Assembly: GCA_011390645.1 (NCBI GenBank)
Contig: JAABRY010000030.1
Location: 1-32,212 of the forward strand
Length of the DNA stretch: 32,212 bases
From: Gemmatimonadota bacterium
GTDB lineage: Bacteria; Gemmatimonadota; Gemmatimonadetes; Gemmatimonadales; GWC2-71-9
Direction: 5' to 3'
In this document: positions 27,862 through 32,212 of the stretch, piece by piece
Layout of the letters: every line of letters begins with the position of its first letter
Position numbering within the stretch: the stretch's first letter is position 1
Notes under the pieces: generated by a model
Seen by the model: the letters and a program-made list of their open reading frames with translations, nothing else
Database searches by the model: none
Told to the model about the DNA's origin: nothing
Program-made: the position numbers and the translations under genes

Positions 27862-28950
27862 TTACTCCAGCGTCTTCCGCGTCTGCATCACCGCCAAGCC
27901 CAACACCGCCGCCCCCGCGATCCCCAGCCCGACAATTGTTGGCCCCACCTCGGCGAGGCCGGCACCGCGCACCAGCACCGCGCGCATCAAGCCGACGAAG
28001 TGCATCACCGGGTTGGCGTGTGCCACGGCCTGCGCCCAGTCGGGCATCGCCTCCAGCGGGGTGAAGAGGCCACTCATCAACAGGAAGATCAGCAGCACGA
28101 AGAAGGCGACGAACATCGCCTGCTGTTGTGTCTGCGTGACGGTGGAGATCCAGAGCCCGATGCCGAGTGCCACGGAGAGATAGACCATCGCCGCGAGGAA
28201 GACGATCGGCACCGCGCCAACTGTGGGAATGGCGAAGACCACCTTCGAGACGATGAGGCCCACCGTGAAGATCCCCATCGCGATGCCCCAGAACGGGAGC
28301 AGCTTCGCGGTGATGAACTCGCCCTTGGTGACCGGCGTCACGTTGAGCTGCTCGAGGGTGCCGAGTTCCTTCTCCCGCGTGATGCTTTGTGCCGTGAGCA
28401 GGAGGCCGATGATCGTGGTGAGCGAGACCAGAATGCCGGGCACCATCCAGTCCTTGTAGCGGCGCGTCGGATTGAACCACCCCTGCTGCCGCACCTCGAG
28501 CGTGCTGGGCGCCCCCGCTTGCCGCTCCACGATGGCCAGCGCGGCCTGCTGGATGAGGCCGGCCACCGCGCCCTCCTCTGCGTTGATCTGCAGTTGGACC
28601 GCAGTGGGCTCCCCGCGGGCAACAGCCGCTGCGAAGCCAGCCGGGATCTGCAGCACCGCTGCCGCCTCGCGCCGACGCAGCACGGCCTCGATGTGCGCCG
28701 GTGCGACCGCGGTCCCCACCACGGTGAACTCCCCGCTGCCGACCAGTTCCGCCACCATCGCGGCCGAGGCGGGAGTGCGATCATCGTCTCGCACCAGCAA
28801 GCGCGTCGCACCGGTGTCGAAGGTTGCCGCGTTCGCGAGCACGACGAGCTGGATCAGCGGAATCGCGAGCACCTGCACGAGGGTCGGAGGATCCCGGAAG
28901 ACCTGCAGCACTTCCTTGCGCATCAAGGCGCCGATCGTGCGGAGCTTCAT
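27862..28950 (-). CDS. ABC-2 exporter permease (YbhR-like)
   Basis: A 362-residue permease of the DrrB/YhhJ/YbhR type. After a cytosolic start and a first helix (LVQVLAIPLIQLVVLANAA) it has a periplasmic domain of about 140 residues. Five more helices follow (ILVSLTTIIGLLLTA, FWGIAMGIFTVGLIVSKVVF, AVPIVFLAAMVYLSVALGIG, MFVAFFVLLIFLLMSGLF, VGPTIVGLGIAGAAVLGLAV). The motif SITREKELGTLEQLNVTP after the second helix is characteristic of the family, as is SGLFTPLEAMPDW. It forms a heterodimer with the preceding permease and is energised by the two ATPases upstream. Last gene of this operon. ATG at 28950 overlaps the previous stop (ATGA). Confidence 0.88.
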   Translation of the reverse strand: MKLRTIGALMRKEVLQVFRDPPTLVQVLAIPLIQLVVLANAATFDTGATRLLVRDDDRTPASAAMVAELVGSGEFTVVGTAVAPAHIEAVLRRREAAAVLQIPAGFAAAVARGEPTAVQLQINAEEGAVAGLIQQAALAIVERQAGAPSTLEVRQQGWFNPTRRYKDWMVPGILVSLTTIIGLLLTAQSITREKELGTLEQLNVTPVTKGEFITAKLLPFWGIAMGIFTVGLIVSKVVFAIPTVGAVPIVFLAAMVYLSVALGIGLWISTVTQTQQQAMFVAFFVLLIFLLMSGLFTPLEAMPDWAQAVAHANPVMHFVGLMRAVLVRGAGLAEVGPTIVGLGIAGAAVLGLAVMQTRKTLE

Positions 28951-30050
28951 GGCAACCGTATCGCCAGGCGTCGGATGCCGATGCCAAGCAGCGCCACCGA
29001 CATCGCGGCCAGGATCGCGAGTTCCCGCCAGAGATCGGCGAGCCCGGCGCCCTTGACCATCACCCCGCGCACAATGGTGAGGAACCACCGTGCCGGGATG
29101 AGGTGAGAGATTGCCCAGAGCGGGCGTGGCATTGCCTCGAGCGGGAAGATGAAGCCCGAGAGCATCAGCGTCGGCAACAAGAGGCCCGCCAGCGCTGCCA
29201 TGATCGCGGTGCGCTCCGTCTCCGCCTTGGTCGAGATCAGGATCCCGAGCCCGAGGGAGGCGATCACGTAGAGCAGCGAGGCGCCGAGCAGCACCAGCGG
29301 ATGACCGCGCATCGGCACGCCGAACACGCCGCGAGCCGCGAGCAGCACCGTGAGCATGTTCGCCATCCCGAGCACCACGTAGGGCGCGACCTTGCCGAGC
29401 ACCACCGCCGACGGCCGCAGGGGCGAGACCAGCAGCAACTCCATCGTGCCCCGCTCCTTCTCCCGCGTGATCGAAATCGCTGTCATCATGGCGGCCACGA
29501 TCGTGAGGATCAGCGCAATCAGACCGGGCACGAAGAGGTTCACGCTCTCGAGCGTCGGGTTGAAGCGCATCCGCGTGAGCAGCGACACGCCACCCGATGG
29601 TGCGACCCCGGCTCGCTCGGCGTGCCATCGCCGCAGCAGTGCCCCGGCATAACCCTCCATCACGCGACCGGTGTTCGGATCGGAGGCATCGGTGATCAGG
29701 CCGACCACCACCCGCTCGCCGCGCACCAGGCGGCGATCGGTCTCGGTCGGCAGTACGATCGCCTGTCGGACGGTGCCCGCCTGGAACAACGCATCGAGGG
29801 TCGCCTCGCTCCGCAATGTCCCGTGCAACTGGAACTGCTCCGATTGTGCGAATCGCGCAATCAGCGCCCGCGTTGCGGCATCCGGCGCGACATCCACCAC
29901 CACGATCGGAATCGCGCGCACGTCGGTGCGCACCGCAAAGCCGAACAACAACACGGAGACCACCGGCAGCAGAAAGAGAATCGCCAGGGTCTGCCGATCG
30001 CGGAGCAGATGCAGCGTCTCCTTGCGCACGAGACCGCGGAAGGCGCTCAT
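28947..30050 (-). CDS. ABC-2 exporter permease (YbhS-like)
   Basis: A 367-residue permease with the same design as the next one: first helix (LAILFLLPVVSVLLFGFAV), a periplasmic domain to about residue 165, and five helices, with SITREKERGTMELLLVSPL and LSGFIFPLEAMPRPLW. The LFGFAVRTDVRAIPIVVVD segment is typical of YbhS/YhhJ proteins. It pairs with the YbhR-like permease and exports drugs, lipids or other amphiphiles in known systems; the substrate is not indicated here. ATG at 30050 overlaps the stop of the ATPase gene (ATGA). Confidence 0.88.
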   Translation of the reverse strand: MSAFRGLVRKETLHLLRDRQTLAILFLLPVVSVLLFGFAVRTDVRAIPIVVVDVAPDAATRALIARFAQSEQFQLHGTLRSEATLDALFQAGTVRQAIVLPTETDRRLVRGERVVVGLITDASDPNTGRVMEGYAGALLRRWHAERAGVAPSGGVSLLTRMRFNPTLESVNLFVPGLIALILTIVAAMMTAISITREKERGTMELLLVSPLRPSAVVLGKVAPYVVLGMANMLTVLLAARGVFGVPMRGHPLVLLGASLLYVIASLGLGILISTKAETERTAIMAALAGLLLPTLMLSGFIFPLEAMPRPLWAISHLIPARWFLTIVRGVMVKGAGLADLWRELAILAAMSVALLGIGIRRLAIRLP

Positions 30051-30784
30051 GGCGCGGCGACCGCGCGGGTGAGGGTGAGGAAGACTTCGTCCAGCGTGGA
30101 CACACCGACCTGGGCACGCACCTCCGCCGGCGTGCCCATCGCTGCGATCCGACCGTCCACCATGATCGAGAGACGATCACAGTACTCCGCCTCATCGAGG
30201 TAGTGCGTGGTCACCAGCACCGTGGTGCCTTCCGCCGCGGTGGCATAGATCAACTCCCAGAAGCGACGGCGGGTGATCGGGTCGACCCCACCAGTGGGCT
30301 CGTCGAGGAAGACCACCTCGGGCCGGTGCAGGAGCGCCACCATCAGGGCAAGCTGTTGCTTCCAACCGAGGGGGAGCTGGCGCACGAGGGTGTCACGTGA
30401 CGCCGTGAGCTGAATGCGCTCGAGCAGTTCCGTCATCCGGGAGCGGATCTCCGCGCGCGAGAGTCCGTAGATCGTGCCGTAGAGCTCCACGTTCTCACGG
30501 ACCGTGAGATCATCGTAGAGGGAGAAGCGCTGGCTCATGTATCCGATGCGTCGACGCACGGTCGCCGGATCTGTGCGCACATTGGCGCCGGCGACGGTGG
30601 CCTCGCCGTCCGAGGGCGCCAGCAGCCCGATCAGCATGCGAATGGCGGTGGTCTTCCCGGCCCCATTGGCGCCGAGGAAGCCGAAGACCTCACCGCGCGC
30701 CACGGAGAGGGTGATGGCATCCACCGCCACGAAGTCACCGAACCGCCGGGTGAGATTGGTGGTCTCGATCGCCGGCGTGGTCAC
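30047..30784 (-). CDS. ABC exporter ATPase (second)
   Basis: A 245-residue ATPase. Walker A is GANGAGKTTAIRML, the Q-loop is in YMSQRFSLYDDLTV, Walker B is VVFLDEPTGGVDP and the H-loop is in LVTTHYLDEAEYC. The ABC signature is altered: LPLGWKQQLAL in place of LSGGxKQ, a change common in the second half of YbhF-type ATPases. The GTG start at 30784 overlaps the first ATPase's stop (GTGA). In E. coli YbhF both ATPases are fused in one chain; here they are two genes. Confidence 0.9.
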   Translation of the reverse strand: MTTPAIETTNLTRRFGDFVAVDAITLSVARGEVFGFLGANGAGKTTAIRMLIGLLAPSDGEATVAGANVRTDPATVRRRIGYMSQRFSLYDDLTVRENVELYGTIYGLSRAEIRSRMTELLERIQLTASRDTLVRQLPLGWKQQLALMVALLHRPEVVFLDEPTGGVDPITRRRFWELIYATAAEGTTVLVTTHYLDEAEYCDRLSIMVDGRIAAMGTPAEVRAQVGVSTLDEVFLTLTRAVAAP

Positions 30785-31728
30785 GCAGCACGCTCGTGCT
30801 CGGCGAGACGATGAATGAAGACATCCTCGATCCCGGCGGTGATCGCCTCGCCCTCGAGGTCCGCAATCCCGTGCGCCCCGGCCCACTCGCGCAGCTCCGC
30901 GAGCACCAGCGCGGGGGCCGCCCCGACGCGAGCATCGGTGTAGTGCACCGTCTCGCCAAACGGCCAGGCGCCCACGGCATGCGGAAAGTCACGCAGCACG
31001 CTGAGCATGCCGATGCGATCGGCGGCGCGCAACGCCAGCAGTGGCAGTGGAAACCCGGCACTGATGCCCGCTGGCGTATCGACCGCCAGGAAGCGCCCCG
31101 CCTGCATCAGCGCGACGCGATCACACCGCGAGGCCTCGTCCATGTAGGGCGTCGAGACGATGATCGTCAAGTCATCGCCCCGCAGGGTGTCGAGCAGGTC
31201 CCAGAACTCGCGCCGGGAGACCGCATCCACGCCAGTGGTCGGTTCGTCGAGCACCAGCAGCGTGGGCCGATGCACCAGGGCACAACAGAGGGCGAGCTTC
31301 TGTTTCATCCCACCGGAGAGCGCGCCCGCGCGTCGCGCAGCAAACGGCGCGAGCTGGGACCAGATGGGGGCGATGCGAGCCATCCCCGCTGCAACCGTGG
31401 TATCGAAGACGTCCGCGTAGAACGCCAGATTCTCCGCCACCGACAGGTCCGGATACAACGCAAAACGCCCGGGCATGTAGCCAAGCTGCGGTCGGATCAT
31501 CCACGGCGCCCCGGCGACGTCGTGACCCAGAACGTGTGCGGTGCCTCGATCCGGGACGAGCAGCGTCGTGAGCATGCGGAAGAGGGTGGTCTTCCCCGCC
31601 CCATCCGGGCCGATCACCCCGAAGCGTTCGCCCCGCGGCACCGTGAACGACACGCCGTCCACCGCGCGTGTGCTGCCGCGGGTGAGGTGGAGGTCGTGCA
31701 CCACGATCGCAGCGTCGGACGAGCTCAC
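30781..31728 (-). CDS. ABC exporter ATPase (first)
   Basis: A 315-residue ATPase with a C-terminal extension of about 90 residues. Walker A is GPDGAGKTTLFRML, signature LSGGMKQKLAL, Walker B LLVLDEPTTGVD. The H-loop has Pro in place of His (IIVSTPYMDEASRCD), as in the N-terminal half of YbhF-like proteins. The extension (AADRIGMLSVLRDFPHAVG ...) matches a domain found after such ATPases. The GTG start at 31728 overlaps the HlyD-like stop (GTGA). With the second ATPase it makes one pair of nucleotide sites, possibly with one impaired site. Confidence 0.88.
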   Translation of the reverse strand: MSSSDAAIVVHDLHLTRGSTRAVDGVSFTVPRGERFGVIGPDGAGKTTLFRMLTTLLVPDRGTAHVLGHDVAGAPWMIRPQLGYMPGRFALYPDLSVAENLAFYADVFDTTVAAGMARIAPIWSQLAPFAARRAGALSGGMKQKLALCCALVHRPTLLVLDEPTTGVDAVSRREFWDLLDTLRGDDLTIIVSTPYMDEASRCDRVALMQAGRFLAVDTPAGISAGFPLPLLALRAADRIGMLSVLRDFPHAVGAWPFGETVHYTDARVGAAPALVLAELREWAGAHGIADLEGEAITAGIEDVFIHRLAEHERAA

Positions 31729-32212
31729 GGTGTGGCGACACCCAGCACGAGTTCGCCCGGCATCCCCACCTTGAGGGTCCCGTCGGGATTGGCCACCACC
31801 ACCTTCACGGCGTATACCTGCGTGACCCGTTCATCGCGCGTCTGGATCGGCGTCGGCGTGAACTCCGCGCGATCGGCAATCCATGTGACGATGCCGGCGT
31901 GTTCCTGCAATGTCCCCCCCCCTGCATCGGTGCGCACCATCACCGAGGCGCCGAGGCGCAGGTCAGGCAATTGGCCTCCACTGACCCACGCGCGGAACGT
32001 GAGCGTGTCGAGCGCGGCCATCACGATGATCGGCCGTCCCGGCGCCACGACCTCGCCGGGCTCCGCGAGGCGGACCAGCACGGTTCCGCCGAGCGGTGCG
32101 CGCACCACCGAACGCACGACGCGATCCTCGAGCTGCGCCACCTGCGCGCCGATCGCCGTCACCTCGCGGCCGATCGTCCCGCGCGTGGCATCGAGCCCCT
32201 CGCGCTGTGCCA
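31725..32212 (-). CDS. HlyD/YbhG-type membrane fusion protein, C-terminal part (cut by window edge)
   Basis: About 161 residues of the C-terminal part of a periplasmic adaptor; the start lies beyond 32212. The visible part begins in the coiled-coil hairpin (REGLDATRGTIGREVTAIGA), then the lipoyl half (VVRAPLGGTVLVRLAEPGEVV and GRPIIVMAALDTLTFRAWVS) and the beta-barrel domain (LPDLRLGASVMVRTDAG, VYAVKVVVANPDG, LKVGMPGELVLG). It links the ABC exporter to an outer-membrane channel. A G9 run (plus-strand C 31914-31922) lies in the beta-barrel domain. The stop overlaps the first ATPase. Confidence 0.88.
   Translation of the reverse strand, partial: AQREGLDATRGTIGREVTAIGAQVAQLEDRVVRSVVRAPLGGTVLVRLAEPGEVVAPGRPIIVMAALDTLTFRAWVSGGQLPDLRLGASVMVRTDAGGGTLQEHAGIVTWIADRAEFTPTPIQTRDERVTQVYAVKVVVANPDGTLKVGMPGELVLGVATP

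Noticed and set aside
30047-30784. Non-functional ATPase because of the altered ABC signature
   Set aside because: The LPLGWKQQ variant is common in YbhF-type second ATPases, so it is probably the normal state of an asymmetric pair.

Overview
The window is about 32 kb of very GC-rich DNA with tightly packed genes, many joined by ATGA, GTGA or TGATG stop/start overlaps. The set is a Sec-type (clade II) nosZ cluster, a TonB-dependent receptor, ThyX, a lysine-rich histone-like protein and many lipoproteins. This suggests a Gram-negative, aerobic to facultatively denitrifying bacterium, and Gemmatimonadota is my best guess. That placement is inferred from gene content and style; no rRNA gene or marker search supports it.

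Layout. Positions 1-3892 (minus strand) run thyX, a Bfd-like [2Fe-2S] protein, a membrane GAF/histidine kinase, a His-rich secreted protein and, after a 125-bp gap, a TonB receptor cut by the window edge. Positions 4086-6542 hold a GlcD-type FAD oxidase (-) and a divergent DUF116 membrane protein (+). Positions 6658-10085 (-) are a thiolase, a membrane protein, a 3-hydroxyacyl-CoA dehydrogenase and a lipoprotein. Positions 10229-11777 (-) are a small protein, an RNase HI-like protein and a zinc-ribbon protein. Positions 11922-14458 (-) hold a small membrane protein, an amidohydrolase lipoprotein and the histone H1-like protein. Positions 14569-16313 (+) are an MDR dehydrogenase and a CmpX/MscS-like membrane protein. 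Positions 16358-19062 (-) are a propeller-like lipoprotein and an exported alpha/beta hydrolase.

Positions 19164-26337 (-) form the nitrous oxide respiration block: cupin, two paralogous 4-TM proteins, nosZ, a conserved membrane protein, nosL, nosD, nosF and nosY. A Crp/Fnr regulator and a DUF2249 protein (+) diverge from it. Two matching GTGA-N6-TCAC palindromes, one before nosZ and one in the regulator/cupin intergenic region, suggest a local regulon. Positions 27862-32212 (-) are a YbhGFSR-type ABC exporter: HlyD-like protein, two ATPases and two permeases.

The most unusual feature is non-coding. At seven operon boundaries there are short arrays of 7-bp repeats. The units differ between loci (GGATGTT, GGTCGTA, GGTGAAA, GGTGAAC, GGTGAGG), but the period is always 7 and most units begin with GG. 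Nearly all loci have the layout [GG-unit array], unique core, [inverted array]. Several flanking genes take their stop codon from the array itself. The units are too short and spacer-free to be CRISPR. I regard this as the best candidate for something undescribed in the window.
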